Of a stretch of 24,965 nucleotides of DNA, positions 1 through 6,936 are shown one piece after another. Below the pieces are notes generated by a model. That model was given only the letters and a program-made list of their open reading frames with translations. It was not told the DNA's origin and searched no databases. The stretch's first letter is position 1; each line of letters begins with the position of its first letter. Both the position numbers and the translations under genes were made by a program. Source of the stretch: Selenomonas sp. (GTDB lineage Bacteria > Bacillota_C > Negativicutes > Selenomonadales > Selenomonadaceae); NCBI RefSeq assembly GCF_024699275.1, contig NZ_JAILPX010000054.1, forward strand, positions 1 through 24,965. Direction: 5' to 3'.

Positions 1-228
1 AAAGAGCTCCGCAAGTTCGCTGAGCAGCTCATCACGCTGGCAAAGCGCGGTGACCTGAGCGCCCGCCGCAAGGCAATCGCATCCCTTGCTGATGAAGATG
101 TAGTAAGAAAGCTGTTTGACGAAATCGCAGCAAAATACGCAGACCGTCAGGGCGGTTACACCCGTATCCTGAAGCTGGGCGTACGCCGCGGTGACGCAGC
201 TCCGATGGTTATCATCGAGCTGGTGTAA
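1..228 (+). CDS. rplQ: Ribosomal protein L17 (bL17), 3' part
   Basis: The window opens inside this gene. Frame 1 gives the last 75 residues of large-subunit protein bL17, ending in TAA. The conserved C-terminal segment is clear: [14 protein letters not shown] followed by [11 protein letters not shown] and an IIELV tail. The family is usually about 110 to 130 residues, so roughly the first third lies upstream. bL17 sits near the exit of the peptide tunnel in the 50S subunit and is normally the last gene of the rpsM-rpsK-rpsD-rpoA-rplQ operon. The strong hairpin directly after the stop fits that position. The identification is very secure; only the upstream neighbours are inferred. Confidence 0.97.
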   Translation, partial: KELRKFAEQLITLAKRGDLSARRKAIASLADEDVVRKLFDEIAAKYADRQGGYTRILKLGVRRGDAAPMVIIELV

Positions 229-246
229 TTTCATATTACAACAACA

Positions 247-276
247 AGAGTCCTGACCGCTGGTCAGGGCTCTTTT
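247..276 (+). terminator. Intrinsic terminator after rplQ
   Basis: A 12-bp stem (247-258 with 262-273, one G-T pair) with a 3-base loop is followed by TTTT. It lies 18 bases past the rplQ stop and would end the ribosomal protein operon. Read on the other strand, the same hairpin is followed by a broken T-run, so it might also serve the small minus-strand ORF ending at 296. Confidence 0.93.
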
Positions 277-295
277 GTATTTGCAAGAGAATGGA

Positions 296-442
296 TTAAT
301 CGTCTCCCCAGTGGCCGTTGCCGAGTATCACTCCGCCATGAATCAGAATTGGGGTGGTGCTTGCAGCAGTGCTGGTGGGCAGTTTTGCTGAGAGTCTGCA
401 GGGCGTATCAAGAAGATAGGCCGTGGCAAGAATCGCATACAT
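296..442 (-). CDS. Possible small protein, 48 residues, unknown function
   Basis: This is a short minus-strand reading frame from ATG at 442 to TAA at 296-298. Its support is an excellent ribosome binding site, AAGGAGG on the minus strand (around 449-456), about 7 bases before the ATG. The product begins MYAILATAYLLD, is rich in Ala and Thr, has a single Cys, and ends GNGHWGDD. The first 12 residues are hydrophobic but lack the positive charge expected of a signal peptide. I do not recognise a family. It lies alone between the rplQ terminator and a secreted-protein gene on the other strand. It could be a genuine small protein, or a chance frame with a good Shine-Dalgarno sequence. The rest of 229-567 holds no other gene that I can support. 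Confidence 0.4.
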   Translation of the reverse strand: MYAILATAYLLDTPCRLSAKLPTSTAASTTPILIHGGVILGNGHWGDD

Positions 443-567
443 AATGATTCCTCCTTGTCTAGTGAAGTGCATTTATATCTTTCAACTTTTGAAGGATTTG
501 GAGTGGGCAGTAGAGAATAAAATACTGTGTTGGCAGATACTTTTGCGAAACGAAAGGGGATAAAGGG

Positions 568-1131
568 ATGATGAAGAAATTTGTTATGCTGGTGATGCTT
601 ATGCTGGCATTGTCGGGCGTTGCCGGGGCAGCAGCCAGCGATAAGGGAACTGTGGCAGTTATACCGTATTTTAATTCCACAGAGGAAACGAAATCCTATA
701 TAGGGGAAACGGTAGATGAGGGCTATACTAATTATTTTGTTAAGGCTGGATTCGGTGTGGTTTCCCAAGGGGCAGTTAAATCAGCCATGCTAAAGGCTGG
801 ATATGATACCGCAGATCAGATGCTTCCGGAAAAGGAAGTGATGGCCAAGATTGCGCAGGAAACTGGGGCTGATTATGTGGTGGCCATGGAATTGGCTGGT
901 TTGCAGAGTACCCGTCATGAAGCTTATTTTTCGACTAAGGTCACTACCAGATGTAAGTTGAAATATCATTTTTATAATAGCAAGGAAAATAAGCTGATTC
1001 CCTTCCAGACTACTGCGACAAATAATAATAAAGCGGTAATGATTGGAATGAGAAGTTATAAATCCAGCATGATTGCCGCTTTGAGAGAAGCCATGGATAA
1101 AGGGCAGGACAAGATTGCAGAACTGCTGTAG
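568..1131 (+). CDS. Small secreted or periplasmic protein, unknown function
   Basis: A 187-residue protein with a clear Sec signal peptide: MMKK, then a hydrophobic stretch (residues 5-19) and a small-residue site near AGAAA (20-24). There is no lipobox Cys, so a lipoprotein is unlikely. The mature part starts GTVAVIPYFNST. It later carries GFGVVSQGAV (61-70) and ETGADYVVAMEL (98-109), each following a predicted beta strand. This resembles the general pattern of the small alpha/beta domains seen in LpoB, CsgG and TolB-N-type envelope proteins, but that is only a fold-level impression. Two adjacent ATG codons (568, 571) could start it, with a GGGGATAAAGGG stretch upstream. It stands alone, bounded by terminators, so it is probably monocistronic. 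The specific role is unknown. Confidence 0.85.
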   Translation: MMKKFVMLVMLMLALSGVAGAAASDKGTVAVIPYFNSTEETKSYIGETVDEGYTNYFVKAGFGVVSQGAVKSAMLKAGYDTADQMLPEKEVMAKIAQETGADYVVAMELAGLQSTRHEAYFSTKVTTRCKLKYHFYNSKENKLIPFQTTATNNNKAVMIGMRSYKSSMIAALREAMDKGQDKIAELL

Positions 1132-1146
1132 GTTCGAATTGTAAAT

Positions 1147-1186
1147 AAGGGGCTGAGACAACATACCGCTTGTCTCAGCCCTTTTT
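1147..1186. terminator. Bidirectional terminator between convergent genes
   Basis: A 15-bp stem (1147-1161 with 1170-1184, one G-T pair) with an 8-base loop is followed by a T-run on the plus strand. It separates the secreted-protein gene from the convergent rrf2 gene, whose stop is 1189-1191. On the minus strand the downstream tract is CTTATTTA, which is weaker but could still work. Confidence 0.92.
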
Positions 1187-1188
1187 CA

Positions 1189-1584
1189 TTAGAGCAGGTC
1201 GCTTAATTTCCTTTGATAGAAGAAATCGTGGACCATATTCGTATACTCCTTCCAGAGAGGCAGGGTCTTACAGCAGCTCTTGCGGGAGCAATCGTATTTC
1301 TCGTCGGCAAGACAGGCAACGGAAGCCAGCGTGCCCTCCATTAATTCAATGATTTCCCCCACGGAATATTCATCTGGCCGCCGGCTGAGCTTATAGCCGC
1401 CTCCCTTACCACTGGCCCCAATCAGTAGACCGGCCTGGACCAGATCCTTGACAATAATCTCCAGATATTTCTTGGAAAGTTCCTGACGGGTAGCAATGTC
1501 CCTTAATGGAATATAGTGACCATTTTCATTTTCGGCTAAATCCAGCATAACACGCAGTGCATAACGCCCGCGGGTGGAAATCAT
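1189..1584 (-). CDS. Rrf2-family transcriptional regulator (first copy)
   Basis: A 131-residue Rrf2 protein. The N-terminal winged helix begins MISTRGRYALRVMLDLA and includes the recognition region SKKYLEIIVKDL and the wing GKGGGYKLSR. The C-terminal half carries four cysteines (C91, C99, C104, C105) in the region where IscR-type members bind an Fe-S cluster, although the spacing differs from classical IscR. It is therefore a candidate redox, iron-sulfur or cysteine-metabolism sensor, possibly CymR-like. It is divergent from nudC and convergent with the secreted-protein gene, and no iscS, nifU or cysteine-synthesis gene is next to it. A GGAG site precedes the ATG. Its promoter (1626-1655) has a dyad in the spacer, which suggests autoregulation. 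The family call is firm; the signal and targets are unknown. Confidence 0.93.
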   Translation of the reverse strand: MISTRGRYALRVMLDLAENENGHYIPLRDIATRQELSKKYLEIIVKDLVQAGLLIGASGKGGGYKLSRRPDEYSVGEIIELMEGTLASVACLADEKYDCSRKSCCKTLPLWKEYTNMVHDFFYQRKLSDLL

Positions 1585-1625
1585 ACCATCAGCTCCATTT
1601 CGATGTAAATTTTTATCTTTTACCC

Positions 1626-1655
1626 ATTATACTGCAAGGTGAATGACCTTGACAA
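1626..1655 (-). promoter_or_regulatory. Promoter for the first rrf2 gene
   Basis: On the minus strand a TTGTCA -35 box (1650-1655) and a perfect TATAAT -10 box (1626-1631) are separated by 18 bases. The -10 box lies about 42 bases upstream of the rrf2 start at 1584. Confidence 0.8.
1636..1650. promoter_or_regulatory. Dyad in the rrf2 promoter spacer, candidate operator
   Basis: AAGGT-GAATG-ACCTT is a perfect 5+5 inverted repeat lying between the -35 and -10 boxes of the first rrf2 gene. It is about 20 bases from the divergent nudC -35 box. A regulator bound here would block rrf2 transcription, so autorepression is plausible. It shares the octamer GAATGACC with the dyad at the second rrf2 promoter (13443-13457). 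Confidence 0.45.
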
Positions 1656-1667
1656 TCCTCAGCCTGC

Positions 1668-1696
1668 TTGATTTTGCGGTAGGCAGGTGTTACACT
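1668..1696 (+). promoter_or_regulatory. Probable promoter for nudC
   Basis: TTGATT (1668-1673) and TACACT (1691-1696) are separated by 17 bases. They stand about 40 bases before the nudC TTG start, divergent from the rrf2 promoter. Confidence 0.5.
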
Positions 1697-1734
1697 TGAT
1701 TCAACAGGCATTAGCATAAAGGAGGCCCAGGGAA

Positions 1735-2574
1735 TTGATTCACGAAATTTATCCGCATAAGCTGCAGAATGCGTTTTTAATTAATCCGCAGCCAAAAGCT
1801 GATGATATCGTTCTTTGCGTAAAGGAAAATGCCATCATGACCTGTAATCATGGCGGCCAAATGAACTTACCAACACGGCAGGATATTCCCGAAGGGGTAA
1901 CCTATCGATTCCTGTTTTCGTTGGATCAGCAAAATGTGTATTATGTCCTAGAAGAAGGGATTAATCTGCTGCCGAACTATTCATATCGGACAATACGGGA
2001 CATCCGTTATGAGATAGGTAGTCCCCAGGAGCTCATGTATCTTGTTTATACAGCCTGGCATCTGATCAGTTGGTATCGAAATAATCGCTTTTGTGGGCGA
2101 TGCGGACACGAAACCCATCATTCGGATAAGGAAAGGGCTGTAATCTGCGGGAAATGCGGCCAGGTTATCTATCCCCGTATTGTGCCTGCAGTCATTGCCG
2201 GAGTCACCTGGGGGGATAAGATTCTCCTGACAAAATACGCCCGCAGGAATATGCCCTTTTATGCCTTAGTAGCAGGCTTCACAGAAATTGGGGAAACATT
2301 AGAAGAATGTGTAGCCCGTGAGGTTATGGAGGAGACCGGATTAAAGGTTAAAAATATCCGATATTATAAGTCACAGCCCTGGGGCAGTGTACAGGATTTG
2401 ATTGTTGGCTTTTTCTGTGATGTAGCGGGAGATGCCAACATTCGATTGGATCGGAATGAACTGCAGGAGGGCCTTTGGGTCGCTCGGGAGGATATTGTGG
2501 GGCAGACGGATGATTGGAGTCTTACCCATCAGATGATGATGACCTTCAAGGCAGGGAAGGAACCGCGGATTTAA
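1735..2574 (+). CDS. nudC: NADH pyrophosphatase / RNA decapping Nudix hydrolase
   Basis: A 279-residue NudC-type protein. Residues 1-110 form the poorly conserved N-terminal domain. A zinc ribbon follows with C120, C123, C138 and C141. The Nudix fold comes next, with a complete Nudix box at 181-203 (G181, E187, R195-E196 and E199-E200). The NudC signature SQPW is at 213-216. Such enzymes split NAD(H) into NMN(H) and AMP, and some remove NAD caps from RNA 5' ends. Translation starts at TTG, chosen because AAAGGAGG lies 9 bases upstream and no ATG fits. The Pro that usually follows SQPW is Gly here, a small departure from the common SQPWPF form. The gene has its own promoter and is followed, after 79 bases, by a TrmH-family methylase gene. 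Confidence 0.93.
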   Translation: MIHEIYPHKLQNAFLINPQPKADDIVLCVKENAIMTCNHGGQMNLPTRQDIPEGVTYRFLFSLDQQNVYYVLEEGINLLPNYSYRTIRDIRYEIGSPQELMYLVYTAWHLISWYRNNRFCGRCGHETHHSDKERAVICGKCGQVIYPRIVPAVIAGVTWGDKILLTKYARRNMPFYALVAGFTEIGETLEECVAREVMEETGLKVKNIRYYKSQPWGSVQDLIVGFFCDVAGDANIRLDRNELQEGLWVAREDIVGQTDDWSLTHQMMMTFKAGKEPRI

Positions 2575-2653
2575 GTCATGACTTATTTTAGCTATATTCG
2601 TCTGGTTCTGAATAAGGAGATGAGTATGGATAGTAGAAAGAGGAGCAGGATAA

Positions 2654-3478
2654 ATGATGGAACGAATTGACAGTCCGGCCAATAAGAAGGTCAAACTTGC
2701 CGCCGCGTTGAAACAGCGCAAGCAACGGGAGAAGACCGGTTTGTTTGTGGCTGAGGGAATAAGGCTCTGTGAAATGGCTGCGGAGGCGGATTGGCCGCTG
2801 GAATTTGGCCTGCTGACCCGTCAGCTTCAGGAACAGGAGCGGGGGGCAAAGCTGGTCGAGAAATTGACCGGTCAAAACTGTCCACTCTATGAAGTGCCGG
2901 AGGCAGTGTTTGCTAAGGCCGCAGGCACGGAAACGCCGCAGGGAATTTTGCTTGTTATGGGACAAAAAAACTCTTCCCTGCCGGAAACGGCAGAAAGGGA
3001 AAATCCTTTGTATGTGGTTATGGACAGCGTGCAGGACCCTGGCAATGCGGGCACGATTATCCGTACGGCAGACGCTGTAGGCGCAGATGGTGTAATCCTG
3101 CTTAAAGGCTCTGTGGACGTGTATGGGGATAAGACGGTGCGTTCGACCATGGGCAGTATTTTTCATGTGCCAGTGTACAGTGGTGTCAGCGTAGAAGAAT
3201 TGACGGATTTTGTGCGGCGTAATGATTTGCAGCTGCTGGCTACCGCATTGGATGAAACGGCGAAACCGCACTTTCAGCAGGACTTTTCCCGGGGCACAGC
3301 AGTGGTAATGGGCAATGAAGGCAATGGTGTTTCCCGGGAGTTGTTAGCTATAGCGCAAAATATTTATATTCCCATGTATGGACAGGCAGAGTCTCTGAAT
3401 GTGGGGATGTCAGCGGCAATTGTTCTTTACGAAGCCCTGCGTCAGCGGCAGTATAGGGATTTCGTGCCTGCTGTTTGA
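2654..3478 (+). CDS. SpoU/TrmH-family RNA 2'-O-methyltransferase
   Basis: A 274-residue SPOUT methylase that transfers a methyl group from S-adenosylmethionine to a ribose 2'-OH of rRNA or tRNA. The N-terminal substrate-binding domain (about 1-105) starts with the typical ERIDSPANKKVK...FVAEG pattern. The trefoil-knot domain has motif 1 (QDPGNAGTIIRTADA, 127-141), motif 2 (VMGNEGNGVSREL, 218-230) and motif 3 (YGQAESLNVGMSAA, 242-255). It resembles the YsgA/RlmB group that acts on 23S rRNA, but the exact target nucleotide cannot be read from sequence. Two tandem ATGs (2654, 2657) follow AGGAG at 2641-2645. A terminator follows, so it may be cotranscribed only with nudC. Confidence 0.93.
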   Translation: MMERIDSPANKKVKLAAALKQRKQREKTGLFVAEGIRLCEMAAEADWPLEFGLLTRQLQEQERGAKLVEKLTGQNCPLYEVPEAVFAKAAGTETPQGILLVMGQKNSSLPETAERENPLYVVMDSVQDPGNAGTIIRTADAVGADGVILLKGSVDVYGDKTVRSTMGSIFHVPVYSGVSVEELTDFVRRNDLQLLATALDETAKPHFQQDFSRGTAVVMGNEGNGVSRELLAIAQNIYIPMYGQAESLNVGMSAAIVLYEALRQRQYRDFVPAV

Positions 3479-3495
3479 ATAAGAAAACGTGAGTG

Positions 3496-3541
3496 AAAAG
3501 ATTATTAGGTGTATAGGTTATATACGGCTAATAATCTTTTT
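3496..3541 (+). terminator. Intrinsic terminator after the RNA methylase gene
   Basis: A 13-bp AT-rich stem (3496-3508 with 3528-3540) encloses a 19-base loop that can fold further, and it ends in a T-run. It lies 17 bases past the stop. The space from here to 3703 is AT-rich and holds the upstream region of the chemoreceptor gene; no other gene is visible there. Confidence 0.85.
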
Positions 3542-3703
3542 GTTTTGGCAGGAAAAAGATATTTCATCGCGAATTATGAGAATATGAATATACCTGTTTA
3601 TTTTGGAGGTTCGTTGATATTTTTAGGGTGTAAGGCCGAGACAGGATTAAGGTTCTGTGCAGAATTTTAAGAATCTTAATAATTTTAAGAAAGGGTTTTT
3701 ATT

Positions 3704-5389
3704 ATGAAAATGCAAACTAAGGCGATTATCCTCCTGGACGTCTTTATCGTGGTTGCCTGTGTATGCCTGGGGATTCTAGGGTATCGCAGTGCAGACAAAG
3801 GTTTTGACGAGGCTTTACAAATGAAAGCCTACTCTAACGTGATCTCTTTCTTGGAATCGGTGGAGCACCGCCATCCGGGAACATGGCAGGTAAAGGGAAC
3901 AGATCTTTATAAGGGAGATTACAAGGTAAATGGGGACGAACAGCTGGTGGATGACTTGGCTAAGGTATGCAATGGTCATGTGACCATCTTTCTAGGGGAT
4001 ACCCGGGTGGCTACCACGGTGAAGGATCAGGGCGGGTCTCGGGCAGTCAATACCAAGTGTTCGAAAAAAGTAGCTGAGCAGGTATTGAAGAAAGGCGATT
4101 TTTTCGTTGGAGAGGCCAATGTTTTGGGCGCGGATTTTCAGAGTGCCTATGAACCCATCAAGGATAGCAGCGGAAAGATTATCGGCATGCTGTATGTGGG
4201 GCTTTCAGATCACGAGTTTGACACCATTCGCAGTGATTATATACGTTCAGTAGTTTTTGCCATGCTCCTGATTATGGTTGTTGCCGGGGGGCTTTCCTAT
4301 GTGATTGTGGGGCGGGCGCTTAAACCTATGGAAGCCATTACCGCTGGTTTGCAGCGCATTGCAGGGGGAGACTTGCGGGGGGAGCCTGTGCCTGTGATGT
4401 CCGAGGATGAAATTGGACAATTGGCACATTGCGGTAATCATATGCAGGAAAAATTGGGAAATCTCATTCGTAACGTAACGGATTCTGCGCAAACGGTGTC
4501 TGCCGCTGCTGAGGAGCTAACCGCCAGTGCCATGCAGACGGCAGAGACGGTGCAGAGTGTGGCAGAAAGTACCATTACCCTGAGTAATGGAGCAGCTTCC
4601 CAGGCGGCTGTTATATCTAAAGTGGAAGCTGAGGCCCGAGGCATGTTTGAAAAGGTAGATGCACTGGCGGGCAGTGCTCAAGTTATGCGGGATGTTTCCC
4701 ATCGCAGTCAGGAGCGGGCCAAAGTTGGGGGGCAGTCCGTGGAGAAAGCCGTGGCACAGATTCAGCAGATTGCCAGTCAGGTGGCAAGTTCTGCGCAGGT
4801 AGTTGCTTCTTTGGGCAAGCGCTCCGATGAAATCGGCGCTATTGTGGATACTATTTCCAATATTTCTGCCCAGACCAATCTTTTGGCACTCAATGCCGCC
4901 ATTGAAGCTGCCCGGGCAGGAGAAGCCGGCCGGGGATTTTCCGTAGTAGCCGATGAAGTGCGCAAGCTGGCCGAACAGTCCAGCGAGGCTGCAGGCAATA
5001 TTGCCAATCTCATTGTGGACATACAGAAGGACACGCAGCAGGCGGTCAATTCTATCGAGGAAGGAAACCGTAATGCTTCCGAAGGAGCTGCTGCGGTGGC
5101 TTCTACCGGCGAAGCTTTCCGGGACATCGAGGCACAGGTGAACCTGCTGGATAAACACATCCGGGAATCCTTGGACCATATTCAGGTGGTGGAGGGCAGC
5201 AGCAAGAATATCCTCAGCTCTATGACCCATTTGCAGGAACAGAGTCAAAAGTTCGAGGACGAGGCTCAGAGTATTTCCGCCTCCACTGAAGAGCAGTCTG
5301 CGACCATGCATGAAGTGACGGATTCCAGCCGTCAGCTTGCCACTTTAGCCCAGAATATGCAAAATGAAGTACAGCGGTTTAAGGTTTAA
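3704..5389 (+). CDS. Methyl-accepting chemotaxis protein with single Cache sensor
   Basis: A 561-residue transmembrane chemoreceptor. Order: TM1 (about 8-27); an extracytoplasmic sensor (about 30-178) resembling single Cache domains of the sCache_3 type, with [15 protein letters not shown] and a closing [11 protein letters not shown] strand; TM2 (182-203); HAMP (204-257); then a long coiled-coil signalling domain. The conserved hairpin tip that contacts CheA and CheW is at about 383-421 ([20 protein letters not shown]). There is no C-terminal pentapeptide tether for CheR. The ligand is unknown; sCache_3 members often bind small carboxylates. The ATG is preceded by GAAAGGG at 8 bases. Its 3' end is only 5 bases from the convergent thiamine pyrophosphokinase gene, and no terminator lies between them. 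Confidence 0.95.
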   Translation: MKMQTKAIILLDVFIVVACVCLGILGYRSADKGFDEALQMKAYSNVISFLESVEHRHPGTWQVKGTDLYKGDYKVNGDEQLVDDLAKVCNGHVTIFLGDTRVATTVKDQGGSRAVNTKCSKKVAEQVLKKGDFFVGEANVLGADFQSAYEPIKDSSGKIIGMLYVGLSDHEFDTIRSDYIRSVVFAMLLIMVVAGGLSYVIVGRALKPMEAITAGLQRIAGGDLRGEPVPVMSEDEIGQLAHCGNHMQEKLGNLIRNVTDSAQTVSAAAEELTASAMQTAETVQSVAESTITLSNGAASQAAVISKVEAEARGMFEKVDALAGSAQVMRDVSHRSQERAKVGGQSVEKAVAQIQQIASQVASSAQVVASLGKRSDEIGAIVDTISNISAQTNLLALNAAIEAARAGEAGRGFSVVADEVRKLAEQSSEAAGNIANLIVDIQKDTQQAVNSIEEGNRNASEGAAAVASTGEAFRDIEAQVNLLDKHIRESLDHIQVVEGSSKNILSSMTHLQEQSQKFEDEAQSISASTEEQSATMHEVTDSSRQLATLAQNMQNEVQRFKV

Positions 5390-5394
5390 GAACT

Positions 5395-6111
5395 TTAATC
5401 AACAGGCCAATGGCAGTAAAGGCCCAAAATCCCTTGTTTCACTTGACAGGTCAAATTTGACTTGTCGGGGAGTAGTTCATTGCTGATGGCATTGGGAAAT
5501 GTCTGGTATAGGTCAGCTCCTGCCAACGGCCAGCGGACGTTATTGAGGTATACACCTTGGCATTGGGCTGTTACAGGCAGCAGAGAGATAGCCAGAGGCC
5601 GCTTGCTGAACGTCAAGGTGATGGACTGGTCAGGTTTTACAAAGCACAGGACTTCCTGTTCGTCGGCTAGCAGGCAGGGTGTATGCTGCTGGCTGCAGGA
5701 AAACATTGTGCTGTAGAGGTGGTCAAGACGGCCACCGAAGGCACCGGTTATGATGATAACCGGTGCCTTTTCCATTTTTTGCAGGGCCAGCTGGGTGTCT
5801 GTGAAATCCTTGGCAACGGGATATTCTTCTACAGGCACGCCTAAATTTTTACCCCAAGCCCAGGTTGCGGGAGAAGCACTGTCGCCATCGCCCAAGATAT
5901 AATCAGGGCGCAGGTGATTCCTTCGACAGGTGTCAAGGCCATGGTCGGCAGCATAGATTCCTGCCACGGGGGGGAGTTTTTCCAGCCAGGTTGAGGCTGG
6001 GGAACGGCCTCCGGTAATCAGGAGCCAGGGGATTTCCTGATAGGTTTCCCCGCTGATGGCCAGTTGGGGCAGAGCAATGCCGTTCTTCGTAAATTTTGCG
6101 GATAGATTCAT
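5395..6111 (-). CDS. thiN: Thiamine pyrophosphokinase
   Basis: A 238-residue enzyme that makes thiamine diphosphate from thiamine and ATP. Its hallmarks are GDGDS (74-78), KDFTDTQLAL (101-110) and GAFGGRLDH (123-131), which correspond to the family's GDxDS, KDxTD and GGRxDH nucleotide- and thiamine-binding motifs. The longest open frame starts at 6171, but I choose the ATG at 6111: GAGG sits 8 bases before it, and the extra N-terminus would run into the divergent promoter region. Initiation at 6117 would leave only 2 bases to GAGG. The rpe-rsgA context often seen for this gene is absent; it stands alone between convergent and divergent neighbours. No TPP riboswitch is visible upstream. Its coding sequence contains an antisense terminator-like palindrome (5738-5771). 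Confidence 0.9.
   Translation of the reverse strand: MNLSAKFTKNGIALPQLAISGETYQEIPWLLITGGRSPASTWLEKLPPVAGIYAADHGLDTCRRNHLRPDYILGDGDSASPATWAWGKNLGVPVEEYPVAKDFTDTQLALQKMEKAPVIIITGAFGGRLDHLYSTMFSCSQQHTPCLLADEQEVLCFVKPDQSITLTFSKRPLAISLLPVTAQCQGVYLNNVRWPLAGADLYQTFPNAISNELLPDKSNLTCQVKQGILGLYCHWPVD
5738..5771 (+). terminator. Terminator-like hairpin inside thiN, antisense, facing mcp transcription
   Basis: Bases 5738-5750 and 5757-5769 form a perfect 13-bp stem (AAGGCACCGGTTA and its complement) with a 6-base loop. On the plus strand TTTT follows, and a second T6 run starts at 5775. On the minus strand no T-run follows, so thiN transcription should be little affected. It lies 349 bases past the mcp stop and would end mcp read-through within the convergent gene. 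It is encoded by the thiN codons for APVIIITGAF, so the palindrome coexists with a conserved protein motif. Confidence 0.7.
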
Positions 6112-6164
6112 AAACATTACCTCGAATAGATATTTTATATAAGACGGATGAAAAAATGCGGGAT

Positions 6165-6194
6165 TTTTCATCTTCTTGGTGTTTGTGTTATAAT
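6165..6194 (+). promoter_or_regulatory. Promoter for the UPF0173-miaA-hfq operon
   Basis: TTTTCA (6165-6170) and a perfect TATAAT (6189-6194) are separated by 18 bases, about 60 bases before the ATG at 6256. This placement is one reason to reject the longer upstream reading frame starting at 6148. Confidence 0.65.
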
Positions 6195-6255
6195 TATATA
6201 TAGCATAACATGGTATATATTTGCGGGCAAATTAATCTTGGAGGGAGTGCTGACG

Positions 6256-6936
6256 ATGGTTAATTTTACTTATTATGGGCATGCTTGCTTTTTGTTGGAT
6301 GATGGACAGTATAAAGTGCTGTGTGATCCTTTTATAACAGGAAATCCCAAGGCCTCGGTGAAGGTTGAGGATGTGGAGGCGGATTTTATCCTGATTACCC
6401 ATGCCCATGGGGATCATCTGGGGGATGCACCGGAAATTGCCGACCGAACAGGAGCCGGACTGGTGGGGATACCAGAGGTCCTGGAGCTTTGCGAAGAACG
6501 GGTGCCGGGCCTCAAACAGCATCCGATGAATTTAGGCGGTTCGCTGAATCTGCCATTTGGTAAGGTACGGATGACTCTTGCACAGCATAGCAGTGGTGTA
6601 CCAGGAGGAATCGCCTGTGGTTATGTCATCTATATGGGTGGCATCAAGATTTATTTTGCTGGCGATACAGCGTTGTTCTCCGATATGCAGCTTATCGGCA
6701 AGAAGGATGATTTGGATTATGCCATTTTGCCCGTGGGTGATAATTATACCATGGGGTTAGAAGATGCAGCTTTGGCAGCACAGCTGTTGAATGCCCGGCA
6801 TGTGATTCCGGTCCATTACAATACCTGGCCCATCATCAATCAGGATGTACGGCATTACAAGGAAATCACTGAATCCATGAGCCGGGCAGAGGTGCATATT
6901 GTGGAACCAGGCAACACTTGGGAAATGAAGGTATGA
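6256..6936 (+). CDS. UPF0173 metal-dependent hydrolase (metallo-beta-lactamase fold)
   Basis: A 226-residue single-domain metallo-beta-lactamase-fold protein of the UPF0173 (YtkL-like) group. It starts MVNFTYYGHACFLLDD, typical of the family. The metal site THAHGDHLGD spans 48-57 (H49, H51, D53, H54). Later come FAGDTALF and the C-terminal PVHYNTWP, which supply further ligands. It is predicted to be a cytoplasmic hydrolase with one or two metal ions; the natural substrate is unknown. The ATG at 6256 is chosen because GGAGGGAG lies 8 bases upstream and the promoter is at 6165-6194; an in-frame ATG at 6148 is rejected. The stop overlaps the miaA start in ATGA, so translation is probably coupled. 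Confidence 0.93.
   Translation: MVNFTYYGHACFLLDDGQYKVLCDPFITGNPKASVKVEDVEADFILITHAHGDHLGDAPEIADRTGAGLVGIPEVLELCEERVPGLKQHPMNLGGSLNLPFGKVRMTLAQHSSGVPGGIACGYVIYMGGIKIYFAGDTALFSDMQLIGKKDDLDYAILPVGDNYTMGLEDAALAAQLLNARHVIPVHYNTWPIINQDVRHYKEITESMSRAEVHIVEPGNTWEMKV

Noticed and set aside
4517..5311. 264-codon open frame on the minus strand inside the chemoreceptor gene
   Set aside because: It is antisense to a clear MCP signalling domain, has no family features, and no ribosome binding site of note. Similar shadow frames opposite trmH, ygiQ, the B12/radical SAM gene and others were dismissed for the same reason.
6112..6171. N-terminal extension of thiN from an ATG at 6171
   Set aside because: The extra 20 residues lack a ribosome binding site, overlap the divergent promoter region and are not needed by the family; the ATG at 6111 has GAGG at 8 bases.
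6148..6255. Upstream extension of the UPF0173 gene giving an apparent membrane anchor
   Set aside because: The TATAAT promoter lies inside the extension, while the ATG at 6256 has a strong SD and matches the family start.
6112..6255. TPP riboswitch for thiN
   Set aside because: The leader is short and AT-rich and lacks the conserved THI-box segments.
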